From contig NZ_SHKW01000001.1 of NCBI RefSeq assembly GCF_004217555.1, positions 186,001 through 250,000 on the forward strand: DNA of 64,000 nucleotides, in the 5' to 3' direction. Source of the DNA: Edaphobacter modestus. GTDB taxonomy: Bacteria; Acidobacteriota; Terriglobia; Terriglobales; Acidobacteriaceae. The stretch's first letter is position 1. Each line of letters starts with the position of its first letter. Positions 54,542 to 63,277 of the stretch are shown here, in pieces. The position numbers and the translations under genes are program-made. A model generated the notes under the pieces. That model saw nothing but the letters and a program-made list of their open reading frames with translations, was not told the origin of the DNA and did no database searches.

Positions 54542-54946
54542 ATGAATAGGGCGAGTGAGCACCGTCAAGTAATCCTAGTACTCGACGATATCGAGGAGAC
54601 GCGCTACTTGACGGAGAAGATGCTGGGCAACAATGACTGCTGCATAAGATTGGCGAGAGACGAAGAAGATGCAATTTCGCGAGCTCGTTCCGAATCTCCC
54701 GATCTAATCCTAATGAGTTTGGGCCTCGATTTCGAACAACTGCTCGCAACGGCACAACGAATACGCCACAAAGCCGCTTTCGGTGGAGATGTTGCGATTG
54801 TCATATTCTGTGTTCCTACGATCCCGGAAGGAGCTGAAATCGAGGTCGATAAGAATGTGTACGCGACAAGGCCCGACAACTTCGACCAACTTAGAGACTT
54901 CCTCCATCGCCTTCTTCTTCTTCAACATCATCCCTCTACTTGCTAA
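54542..54946 (+). CDS. Degenerate receiver-domain protein (phosphoacceptor lost)
   Basis: 134 residues with a CheY-like fold. ILVLDDIEETRYLTEKML carries the acidic pair (Asp15, Asp16), but the phosphoacceptor Asp is replaced by Ser59 in LILMSLGLD, and the conserved Lys is Arg110 in YATRPDNFDQL. It therefore cannot be phosphorylated in the usual way and is likely a protein-interaction pseudo-receiver. There is no output domain. It converges on the Crp/Fnr gene, overlapping its 3' end by 11 bases. Confidence 0.7.
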   Translation: MNRASEHRQVILVLDDIEETRYLTEKMLGNNDCCIRLARDEEDAISRARSESPDLILMSLGLDFEQLLATAQRIRHKAAFGGDVAIVIFCVPTIPEGAEIEVDKNVYATRPDNFDQLRDFLHRLLLLQHHPSTC

Positions 54947-55736
54947 CTTCGCTTACATGGCTGGCAAGAAATAAACGATCGTATTCATCTTCGACTATCC
55001 GATAGCATTCGCAGACCATCATCTCCAGACCTTTCCGGTCGAGGATTGTGATATGACCACGGGAGTAATGGATTAGCTCCATGTCTTGCAGGTGCCCAGC
55101 GGCAACGGTTACGCTCTCTCGCCTCCCACCTAGCATGTTTGCGATGTACTCCTGCGTCATTGCGATTTCAGTACCGTTAACTCGATCATGGCATAAAAGA
55201 AGCCATCGGCAGAGGCGCTTTTCTACGGAATGGAGACGATTACAGACAGCCGTTTGTGAAATCTGGATAATGAGAGCCTGCGTATAACGCAGCAAGGTAT
55301 GTTGTAGCGACCCATTACGCGCAAACTCTGCCTGGAGCGATCTAGCGGGTATTCTGATTGCATCCCCAGCGATCTGTGCAACAGCGCGATGTGGAACTGT
55401 CCCACCTCCCAAGAACAAAGCGATGCCGACGGCCCCATCATTTCCCGCAAGGGCCATCTCGGCGGTAGAACCGTCGTGCATCGTATAGAGACAGGACACA
55501 ACACAAGTGGTAGGAAAGTAGACATACTCCAACAAACCACCCGACTCATATAACACGTAACCAAGTGTGAGGGATATATATTGCGTGCTTGGGCAGAGAC
55601 GTGCACATTCTTCAGCCGAAAGTGATCTCAAAAGATTGTTTTCCAAAAAGTCTTGCCGTTTCGCAGCTCTGAGCATCGAGAACCTCCAACCCAATGCAAT
55701 AACCTCTGTTGTTGTAGTGGGTAATTTTTTGGGCAT
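54936..55736 (-). CDS. Crp/Fnr-family transcriptional regulator
   Basis: 266 residues. A cNMP-binding-like beta-roll (about 40-160: SLTLGYVLYESGGLLEYVYF; GNDGAVGIALFLGG) lacks the strict cAMP signature. The dimerisation helix is near SQTAVCNRLHSVEKRLCRWL. The C-terminal HTH includes MTQEYIANMLGGRRESVTVA. This subgroup, with a LGGRRESV recognition helix, is common in Acidobacteriota and alpha-proteobacteria. It lies between the two arms of the EPS locus and is a plausible local regulator, though no binding sites were identified. Confidence 0.85.
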   Translation of the reverse strand: MPKKLPTTTTEVIALGWRFSMLRAAKRQDFLENNLLRSLSAEECARLCPSTQYISLTLGYVLYESGGLLEYVYFPTTCVVSCLYTMHDGSTAEMALAGNDGAVGIALFLGGGTVPHRAVAQIAGDAIRIPARSLQAEFARNGSLQHTLLRYTQALIIQISQTAVCNRLHSVEKRLCRWLLLCHDRVNGTEIAMTQEYIANMLGGRRESVTVAAGHLQDMELIHYSRGHITILDRKGLEMMVCECYRIVEDEYDRLFLASHVSEVSK

Positions 55737-56184
55737 AACTCATGTAGTAAAGTTTAGTTATTGCTGCTTGAGCCGTCATTCACCGGGGAGTAGGAGCAAG
55801 CCTATCGATAGTTATCGATCACTACCGTAGCCTCCAGATCAGCTACGGTTTAGTTGGGCTGAATCGACACCACTCTATTCCAAAAGTGAGTGCCGTGACT
55901 AGAGGTCAAGCATAGAACAACCTAACTTATGACGCTGGGTTACTTGAGTAATATAAGGTAACAATTCAGGTAGTTTTTATAACTATGTGAACTACCACAC
56001 CGACTCCTATTTGCGAAATGTCTAGGGTGGGTTTTCTGTCCGAGGGAAGCCTTGCAACATGATTGCTTCCTTGAGCAAGTTGTTCGCGAGAGGTATCCGC
56101 GATAGTGACAAAATTTGCACCATACTCGCGGAACACTGGTTGGGCCTGCTACGTGGCAATAAATTATCTAAATAGCTGATTATT
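55737..56184 (+). other. Intergenic region upstream of the autokinase
   Basis: About 450 bases between divergent genes; no ORF supported. It should contain promoters for the Crp/Fnr gene and the rightward EPS operon; no confident motif was found. Confidence 0.4.
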
Positions 56185-58377
56185 ATGAATTTATCCCAGT
56201 ATCACACTGCGGTTGAGATAGGCGAAGCCTTGCCTAGAGTGCCGCGCAAGGTGCGACCAAGAAAATCGCGCTCCTATCGCAGACGCCCGCCGGGCGACTG
56301 GTTACGCGCTTTCACTGTTGTCTCACAACAGTGGCGCTGGTCAGCTCTGTTCGCCATTATGGTGATTGGGGCGGTCGCGGTGGCAACCCTCGCCATGAAG
56401 CCGGTTTATGAGTCTGAGGGGCGCCTGCAGATAGATCCTCCTGGGGCAGCGCTCTTTTCTCTTGATGCGGCAGGTGTAGGGCTTATTGATTCCGAATATA
56501 TCGCCACTGAAGCACAGAAACTTCAAACGGATGATATGGCACTGGCGACGATTCGTGCACTCCATTTGGATTCTAACCCAGAGATCATGAGTGAAGCGCG
56601 AAACAAGCCTTCTATCATCGGTTTTGATCCACTAACGCAGCGCGAAATGGCGGCGCTTCGTAGTTTTAAATCGCGAATCTCAATTCGTCGCGACCCCTCG
56701 AGTCGCCTGGTTGGGGTGACCTTTTCCGCGCACGATCCGCGACTTTCAGCAGACGTTGTCAACTCATTGATGAAGCTGATGGTGCAGCAGAACCTCGAGG
56801 AACGGAGACAAGCGATCGCAGAGTCGTCGGTATCACTTTCGGGTCACCTTGATGACATCCGGGCGAAGATGGAATCATCCGCACGTGCGCTTGCCGCCTT
56901 TGGCGCAAACACTGGGATTGCCGATGTAGATCCGAATTCCAACACATATGCCGAAAAGATTGGTGATCTAAATAAGCAGTTGGTGGAGGCGGAATCCGAT
57001 CGAATTCGGTTCCAGTCGTTTCTGGCGCCGGTCACTAGCCCTGAATCGCTGCCACAGGTTCGTAATAACTTAGTTGTTCAGGCACTTACTCAGAAGCTCG
57101 CTGAATCTGAGGCCCTACTCGCTCAATCACGTGTGATCTATGGGCCGAATCATGCAGAGGTCCGTAAGCTACAGAATCAAGTGAACGAACTGCAGAGCCA
57201 GCTTAAAGCGCAGGGTACAGCAATTGTCTCGGAACTCTGGACCAACTATCGTGCTGCAAAAACGCGTGAGGCACTGCTGAGTGGAGAGGTGAAGAGCGCA
57301 ACCACAGATCTGGCCATTTTGGCGCAGTACAACGTGCTCAAGCGAGAGGCGCAAGCTGACCGGCAACTGTATGACAGCCTCTACGCCAAAATCAAAGAGG
57401 CAGGAATCTCTGCGGCATCAAAATCGAACAACATTTACATAGTAAGCCGAGCGCGTGTGCTCGATCATCCGACGCGTCCTCGCAAGGCGCTGAATATCCT
57501 GGCGGGAATTTTGGTCGGGTTGATTGGCGGAGTGGCGTTGGCCTTCGTAAAAAATCGGATTCAGGATCGCATTCACACGGCTGATGAAGTTCGTGATTGG
57601 ACTGGTCTGCCCTCAGTTACAGTTGTGCCTGCTATCCAGCCAGGCCACAATGAAATCGGTATTTGGGGAAGGAATCGAACACAGCTTAGATTGGACTGCA
57701 AGAGCGGTGGAAATTATGTCGGACCTAACTGTTTCCTGCTGCAACGTCCTGATTCGCCGGAGTCGGAGGCCGTACATGCACTCCGGACCATGTTGTTCGT
57801 ATCTCAGACCGAGGATCCACCAAAGGTTGTAGTTATTACTTCCTCTTTACCTGGAGAAGGAAAAACTACCCTAGCGAATAACTTGGCGGTTGCACTAGCA
57901 AAACACGGTGGAACTTGTCTGGTTGACGCCGATTTAAAAATGCCCACTGTCGGGGTGAGTTTCAATCTGTATTCTAAAGTTGGTCTCGAGCATTACTTAC
58001 AGGGATCAGCAACTCTTGATCAGGTGATGTTTCCATCGGCGGATGTCAAAAATCTTACAATCATCCCCTGTACCTTGCCGACCGACCATAGCAACTATCT
58101 GTTGACGGGTGGTCCGATCAGATCGCTGATGGTACGTCTGCGCGAACGCTTCGACTTCGTCATTATCGATACCCCCCCCCTTCTGCTTTATGCAGATGGG
58201 CTTGCGGTCTCGACCCTCGTGGACGGCGTAATTCTGGTGGGCCGCGCCGGTCAGACTCCTAGAGGAGCCATAACGCGGAGTATGGAATTACTTGGAACGA
58301 TGAAGTCTGCCCCAATCCTGACTGTTGTTCTGAATGCAGTTGATGAACATCCAGGCTACGGTGCTTATAGTTATTAG
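56185..58377 (+). CDS. Wzc-like polysaccharide copolymerase / tyrosine autokinase
   Basis: 730 residues. A Wzz domain lies between two membrane helices (ALFAIMVIGAVAVATLAM at about 54-71 and ILAGILVGLIGGVALAF at about 437-453), with periplasmic coiled coils between them. The cytoplasmic BY-kinase has Walker A SSLPGEGKTT (Lys560), Walker A' CLVDADLKMP (Asp581/583) and Walker B FVIIDTPP (Asp662). The tail has Tyr725, Tyr728 and Tyr730 as autophosphorylation sites. It controls chain length and export together with the Wza-like protein. A run of nine C (58,172-58,180) sits in the Walker B codons and is in frame. Confidence 0.9.
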   Translation: MNLSQYHTAVEIGEALPRVPRKVRPRKSRSYRRRPPGDWLRAFTVVSQQWRWSALFAIMVIGAVAVATLAMKPVYESEGRLQIDPPGAALFSLDAAGVGLIDSEYIATEAQKLQTDDMALATIRALHLDSNPEIMSEARNKPSIIGFDPLTQREMAALRSFKSRISIRRDPSSRLVGVTFSAHDPRLSADVVNSLMKLMVQQNLEERRQAIAESSVSLSGHLDDIRAKMESSARALAAFGANTGIADVDPNSNTYAEKIGDLNKQLVEAESDRIRFQSFLAPVTSPESLPQVRNNLVVQALTQKLAESEALLAQSRVIYGPNHAEVRKLQNQVNELQSQLKAQGTAIVSELWTNYRAAKTREALLSGEVKSATTDLAILAQYNVLKREAQADRQLYDSLYAKIKEAGISAASKSNNIYIVSRARVLDHPTRPRKALNILAGILVGLIGGVALAFVKNRIQDRIHTADEVRDWTGLPSVTVVPAIQPGHNEIGIWGRNRTQLRLDCKSGGNYVGPNCFLLQRPDSPESEAVHALRTMLFVSQTEDPPKVVVITSSLPGEGKTTLANNLAVALAKHGGTCLVDADLKMPTVGVSFNLYSKVGLEHYLQGSATLDQVMFPSADVKNLTIIPCTLPTDHSNYLLTGGPIRSLMVRLRERFDFVIIDTPPLLLYADGLAVSTLVDGVILVGRAGQTPRGAITRSMELLGTMKSAPILTVVLNAVDEHPGYGAYSY

Positions 58378-58519
58378 CACCATTTCCGTGAATTTCACTC
58401 AGAGTGGTAATCCAAACGGCCGCTCAGGCTCCTGCTGACAACATATTTTGTTGATGACATTGTAAGGAGCACGCCATCGTTCGGTGTGAGAGACCTTGCA
58501 GGGTAGTTAGGAGGATTTC

Positions 58520-59716
58520 TTGATCTCCCATATTTCGGCTCAACGCGATCTGCAGGCTTCCGTCGAATGCTCGTTCGCAAACTTTCCATTTCTGGATCTG
58601 AAAGCACAGTTCGCGGAGATTCGCAATGACCTAGTCACTGCAGTCACAGGAGTTCTTGAATCTCAACACTTTATTCTAGGCCCTGAGGTCGAGGCGCTCG
58701 AGCGTGAAGTAGCCGAATATGTGGGTGCGGAGTTCGCGATCGGATGCGGCTCCGGTTCCGACGCCCTTCTATTAGCCCAGATGGCTCTTGGGATTGAACC
58801 GGATGATGAGATTATTACCTCTCCATTCACCTTTGGTGCCACAGCCGGTTCCATCGCGCGCTTGAGGGCTCGTCCAGTGTTTGTGGATATTCATCCGGAA
58901 ACATTCAACATCGACGAGCGGAAGCTAGAAGCAGCAATTACACCGCGCAGTCGTGCCATTATGCCTATTCACCTATTCGGCCTGCCTGCGAATATGGATG
59001 CGGTTCTCGAGATCGCCCGCAAGCACCATCTTGCAGTAATCGAAGATGCTGCTCAGGCCATAGGCGCTCGGTGGAAGCAGAAATACGTTGGCAGTCTAGG
59101 AACCTTTGGCTGCTTTAGTTTCTTCCCCTCTAAGAATTTGGGTGGAGCGGGCGACGGTGGACTGGTTACGACAAACGATCAGCAGTTGGCTCAACGCCTG
59201 CGCATACTGAGGGTTCACGGCACCGGAAAGAAATACCACTACGATTTGCTGGGAATCAACAGCCGGCTCGATGCACTACAAGCGGCGATCTTGCGGGTCA
59301 AACTCCACCATTTGAACAAATGGACCCATCAGCGTCGACGAAATGCCGACCGCTACCGCGATCTGTTTATGGAATACGATTTGACGAAGTGGCTTGTGTT
59401 GCCTTGTTCGCAGGAAACCAGCTTTCACGTGTACAACCAGTATTCGATTCGTGCTCCAAGACGTGATGACTTGCAAATATATCTGCGTGATCATGGAATA
59501 CCGACTGAAGTTTACTATCCAAGCCCTCTTCATGTTGAGCCGGCATTTGCATATCTCGGCCATGGTCCAGGAGACTTTCCAAACGCGGAGCAAGCCTGTC
59601 AGGAGGCGCTTTCATTGCCAATTTATCCAGAGCTTACATTTGACCAGCAACGCGCGGTTGTTATGACTATCTCGCAGTTTTATCAACGCGAGACCTCGAA
59701 CATAAGTACAGAGTGA
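58520..59716 (+). CDS. DegT/DnrJ/EryC1/StrS aminotransferase (WbpE-like)
   Basis: 398 residues, PLP-dependent. Start TTG 58,520, with AGGAGG at 58,509-58,514. The PLP lysine is Lys205 in CFSFFPSKNLGGAGDGG; VIEDAAQAIGARW holds the pyridine-binding Asp; GCGSGSDALLLA binds phosphate. The next gene encodes the 3-dehydrogenase/acetyltransferase fusion, so this enzyme probably transaminates the 3-keto sugar to UDP-2-acetamido-3-amino-glucuronate (the WbpE step). Spacing to the fusion gene is 21 bases, indicating one operon. Confidence 0.87.
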   Translation: MISHISAQRDLQASVECSFANFPFLDLKAQFAEIRNDLVTAVTGVLESQHFILGPEVEALEREVAEYVGAEFAIGCGSGSDALLLAQMALGIEPDDEIITSPFTFGATAGSIARLRARPVFVDIHPETFNIDERKLEAAITPRSRAIMPIHLFGLPANMDAVLEIARKHHLAVIEDAAQAIGARWKQKYVGSLGTFGCFSFFPSKNLGGAGDGGLVTTNDQQLAQRLRILRVHGTGKKYHYDLLGINSRLDALQAAILRVKLHHLNKWTHQRRRNADRYRDLFMEYDLTKWLVLPCSQETSFHVYNQYSIRAPRRDDLQIYLRDHGIPTEVYYPSPLHVEPAFAYLGHGPGDFPNAEQACQEALSLPIYPELTFDQQRAVVMTISQFYQRETSNISTE

Positions 59717-59737
59717 TATTGGTTAGAAGGAGAAACA

Positions 59738-61315
59738 ATGCTTCCAAAGATTGCTGTCATCGGAAATGGATACTGGGGAAGAAATTTGGTGCGAAATTTT
59801 CATGCTCTTGGCGTGCTAGCGTGCGTCTGTGATTCACGCGCCGAAGCCCTGGAAGATGCGCATGTACAGTTTGGCGTGGATACCTGCTCCTCGTTTGAAA
59901 CGCTCCTGAGCAACCCCGAGATTCAAGGCGTGGCAATCGCAGCACCTGCTGTACAGCATTACCAACTAGCTAAAGAATTTATGCTGGCAGGCAAGGATGT
60001 GTATGTGGAGAAGCCACTCGCTCTCCTTGTAGATCAGGGACAGGAACTCGCTAGTATCGCGGAAAATGAACATCGCATTCTCATGGTGGGACATATTCTC
60101 CAATATCATCCGGCAATTCTTAAGCTCAAGGAACTGCTTGGCTCAGGGGAGCTAGGTCGAATTCAGTACATTTACTCGTCGCGGCTCAACTGGGGGAAGC
60201 TTCGAATAGAGGAGAATATTCTGTGGAGCTTTGCTCCGCATGATATCTCTGCCATCCTCTATCTTTTAGACGAGAAGCCCGTCGGTGTATCTGCCACTGG
60301 CGGCTCCTACATTAATCCGCAAATCTATGATACGACACTGGCAGCTTGTGAGTTTCAAAGTGGAGTGAAGGCCCACATCTTCGTAAGTTGGCTTCACCCG
60401 TTCAAGGAACAGAGGATGGTCATTGTTGGCGAGCAGAAGACAGCCGTCTTCGATGATATAGAAAAAGAGCGCAAACTTGTTCTCTATCCGCATCGTATCG
60501 ACTGGGTGAATCGCCTACCGGCTGCTAGCAAGGACGAAGGGCAGGTGCTGGTCCTTCCAACAGTGGAACCCCTTAGAAAGGAATGTGAGCACTTCATCGA
60601 AAGCATGGTCACCCGGATAAAACCGCGAACCGATGCCAGAGAAGGCGTTAGGGTGCTTCAGGTATTGGATGCTTGTGAGCGGTCGTTGCACGCGCAAGGC
60701 AGATTGGTCAAGTTCCATGAATCTCCACTGAAGTATTTCGCCGATCCAACTGCAGTTATTGAAAGTGGCTGTGAAATTGGTCCCGGCAGCAAGATATGGC
60801 ACTTCAGCCATATAATGGCCGGCTCCCGGATCGGGTGTAACTGTAATCTCGGGCAAAACGTCGTGATCAGCCCAACAGTCGTAATCGGCGACCGAGTAAA
60901 GATCCAGAATAACGTCTCTGTATATACCGGTGTGGAGCTTGAGGATGACGTCTTCTGTGGCCCGTCCATGGTCTTCACAAATGTGATAAATCCCCGCAGT
61001 CACGTCGAACGCAAACACGAGTATAGGCGAACCCTTGTGAAACGAGGGGCTTCCATCGGCGCCAATGCGACCATTGTCTGTGGCGTAACGTTGGGCCAGC
61101 ATTGCTTTGTGGCCGCCGGCGCCGTAGTCACTCACGATGTACCAGACTATGGGCTGGTGATGGGGGTTCCCGCAACTTTGGCTGGCTGGGTATGCGTTTG
61201 TGGAGTTAGTTTGTCTGGAGCAGGTGAAGTAACATGCAGCGATTGTGGGCGTGATTATCATATCGACGTCCACTGTTGTCGAGAGGTAATCCACACCTCC
61301 GTTTTTGCGGCGTGA
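59738..61315 (+). CDS. Fused Gfo/Idh/MocA 3-dehydrogenase and left-handed beta-helix N-acetyltransferase (WlbA-WlbB fusion)
   Basis: 525 residues from ATG 59,738 with AGAAGGAG upstream. Residues 1-330 form a Gfo/Idh/MocA oxidoreductase: NAD motif [15 protein letters not shown], catalytic Lys92 in YVEKPLALL, His168 in FAPHDISAI. Residues 335-482 are hexapeptide repeats of a left-handed beta-helix acetyltransferase ([40 protein letters not shown]). A C-terminal zinc-ribbon-like Cys set (Cys486, 488, 500, 503) follows. Together these give the WlbA/WbpB (3-oxidation) and WlbB/WbpD (3-N-acetylation) activities in one chain. With the aminotransferase between the steps, the product is UDP-2,3-diacetamido-2,3-dideoxyglucuronate. 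Confidence 0.88.
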   Translation: MLPKIAVIGNGYWGRNLVRNFHALGVLACVCDSRAEALEDAHVQFGVDTCSSFETLLSNPEIQGVAIAAPAVQHYQLAKEFMLAGKDVYVEKPLALLVDQGQELASIAENEHRILMVGHILQYHPAILKLKELLGSGELGRIQYIYSSRLNWGKLRIEENILWSFAPHDISAILYLLDEKPVGVSATGGSYINPQIYDTTLAACEFQSGVKAHIFVSWLHPFKEQRMVIVGEQKTAVFDDIEKERKLVLYPHRIDWVNRLPAASKDEGQVLVLPTVEPLRKECEHFIESMVTRIKPRTDAREGVRVLQVLDACERSLHAQGRLVKFHESPLKYFADPTAVIESGCEIGPGSKIWHFSHIMAGSRIGCNCNLGQNVVISPTVVIGDRVKIQNNVSVYTGVELEDDVFCGPSMVFTNVINPRSHVERKHEYRRTLVKRGASIGANATIVCGVTLGQHCFVAAGAVVTHDVPDYGLVMGVPATLAGWVCVCGVSLSGAGEVTCSDCGRDYHIDVHCCREVIHTSVFAA

Positions 61316-61365
61316 ACCAAATTGCACATTCTAACTGAACTAACGTCCCGAATTGGAGCGTTATT

Positions 61366-62550
61366 ATGAAGGATAACTGGATTCCTTTTCATCGTCCATC
61401 GATCGGCCCAGAGGAATTACTGGCCGTACGTGAAGTTCTTGAATCTCGCTGGTTGACTACGGGACCAGTCACTCAGCAGTTTGAGCGCGAGTTTGCGGAA
61501 TTTGTAGACTGCAAATATGCGGTGGCAGTAAATTCGTGTACAGCCGCTCTCCATTTAGCACTCGATTCGATAGGTATAACTGCCGGGGACGAAGTATTAG
61601 TGCCTAGTTACACCTTCGCTGCGACGGCTGAGGTCGTGGTCTACCTAGGAGCGCGACCGGTACTTTGCGACAGTCTGCCGGGTGGCTTCAATATTGATCC
61701 CGCAGATGCCTCTAGCCGTATCACACCTAAAACACGCGCCATCATTGCTGTGCACATAGCAGGTGAACCTTGCAATTTAGAGGCGCTTCGTCAGCTTGCG
61801 GAGCGTCATTCTATCCACCTGATTGAAGATGCGGCGCATGCCCTTCCGGCCAGCTATGCCGGGCGGCGCGTTGGGTCAATTTCAGAACTCACTGCATTCA
61901 GTTTTTACGCAACTAAGACAATCACTACCGGCGAGGGGGGGATGCTAACCACTAACGATGAGACACGTGCTAGGCGAGCATCAATGATGCGATTGCACGG
62001 CATAAGTGGCGATGCGTGGAAGCGATATTCCAATCAGGGCTCATGGTATTACGAAATTGTCGATGCGGGATTAAAAGCGAACATGCCTGACTTGCTCGCA
62101 GCATTAGGATTGGCGCAGCTAAAAAAGGCGGAGGCGTTCCACCTGCGTCGCCGAGAAATTGCTGACCTCTATTTGCGAAGACTATCCCGTATAGAGGAGT
62201 TGGAAATGCCGCCTACGGGAGACGTGAATGTCACGCATTCCTGGCATCTCTTCATATTGCGGCTTCGACCCGAAATGCTTGCAACGGGCCGCAATGATTT
62301 GATCCATCAATTAAAACAAGCAGGCGTCGGCACAAGTGTTCATTTTATACCTCTGCACCTGCATCCATATTACCGGGAGCGGTATGGATATCGTTCTGGC
62401 GACTTCCCAAATGCGGAGGACGCGTTCACACGCTGTGTCTCTCTACCAATATATCCAGATATGAACGAGGCGGATGTGGAGAGGGTGACAGCCTCGGTCG
62501 AACAATTTGTTCAGAAGAACTGCCGACGTATGTCTATCTGTGCTTCTTAG
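61366..62550 (+). CDS. DegT/DnrJ/EryC1/StrS aminotransferase (second)
   Basis: 394 residues, PLP-dependent. The PLP lysine is Lys184 in FSFYATKTITTGEGG; the Asp motif is LIEDAAHALPASY; NSCTAALHLAL binds phosphate. Only distantly similar to the first DegT enzyme. It has the ArnB/PseC/WecE-type FYATK pattern, used for 4-amino sugars made from 4-keto precursors. No 4,6-dehydratase is in the window, so its substrate is likely made by an enzyme outside. Start ATG 61,366. Confidence 0.85.
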   Translation: MKDNWIPFHRPSIGPEELLAVREVLESRWLTTGPVTQQFEREFAEFVDCKYAVAVNSCTAALHLALDSIGITAGDEVLVPSYTFAATAEVVVYLGARPVLCDSLPGGFNIDPADASSRITPKTRAIIAVHIAGEPCNLEALRQLAERHSIHLIEDAAHALPASYAGRRVGSISELTAFSFYATKTITTGEGGMLTTNDETRARRASMMRLHGISGDAWKRYSNQGSWYYEIVDAGLKANMPDLLAALGLAQLKKAEAFHLRRREIADLYLRRLSRIEELEMPPTGDVNVTHSWHLFILRLRPEMLATGRNDLIHQLKQAGVGTSVHFIPLHLHPYYRERYGYRSGDFPNAEDAFTRCVSLPIYPDMNEADVERVTASVEQFVQKNCRRMSICAS

Positions 62551-62563
62551 GGTCGGAGGTTGT

Positions 62564-63277
62564 GTGCTCGCTAACATTTACACGCCGTTAGAGTCGATTG
62601 TTGGGTCAAACTGGTACACATCCCGTAGAAGACGATGGATAGATATCGTTGCCGCTGCTCTTGGTTTGGTTCTGCTGTTACCGGCGATCTTCGTGATATC
62701 CCTAGCTATCCTAATCAGCTCAGGTAAACCAATTCTTTTCGTGCAAAAACGGGTAGGCCGCTACGGCCAGGAGTTTGCTTTGCTGAAGTTCCGCACCATG
62801 AAAATCACCATGTACAGTGGACCCGGGTTAACTCGCGATGGCGATTCCCGTGTAACCGGTATAGGACGCTGGCTACGAAAAAGAAAACTTGATGAGTTAC
62901 CGCAACTGATCAATGTGCTGAAAGGGGAAATGACCTTGGTTGGCCCGAGACCTGATCTAGAGCAATTCTGGTCGCAAGCCAGGACAGAAGATCGGCGGGT
63001 TCTTGAATTGACTCCTGGTTTGACAGGAGCCGCAAGTCTTGCATTCAGTGACGAAGAACAACTACTGGCGCAGGTTCCGGCAGAATGCCTAGCATCGTTC
63101 TATCTTCAGCAAGTCCTTCCACAGAAGGCGAGGCTTGACAGTGAGTACGCTGCGCGGGCGACGTTCCGAAGCGACTGTGGCATTCTGCTTCAGACAGTGT
63201 TCCTACCAATGTTTCAGCGGTACCGTACTCAGAGAAATATCAGCGAAACGGAAATCAATGTACAGATTTCCAGATAA
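62564..63277 (+). CDS. Initiating sugar-1-phosphate transferase (bacterial sugar transferase)
   Basis: About 238 residues. Start GTG 62,564 is chosen (GGAGG at 62,555-62,559); open frame reaches 62,507, overlapping the previous gene. One membrane helix (IVAAALGLVLLLPAIFVISL) precedes the cytoplasmic catalytic domain with VQKRVGRYGQEFALLKFRTM, the basic WLRKRKLDELPQLINVLKGE block and the GPRPDLEQFW signature. These enzymes transfer a sugar-1-phosphate from UDP-sugar onto undecaprenyl phosphate to start the repeat unit. This short form lacks the four-helix N-terminal part of WbaP. Confidence 0.88.
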   Translation: MLANIYTPLESIVGSNWYTSRRRRWIDIVAAALGLVLLLPAIFVISLAILISSGKPILFVQKRVGRYGQEFALLKFRTMKITMYSGPGLTRDGDSRVTGIGRWLRKRKLDELPQLINVLKGEMTLVGPRPDLEQFWSQARTEDRRVLELTPGLTGAASLAFSDEEQLLAQVPAECLASFYLQQVLPQKARLDSEYAARATFRSDCGILLQTVFLPMFQRYRTQRNISETEINVQISR

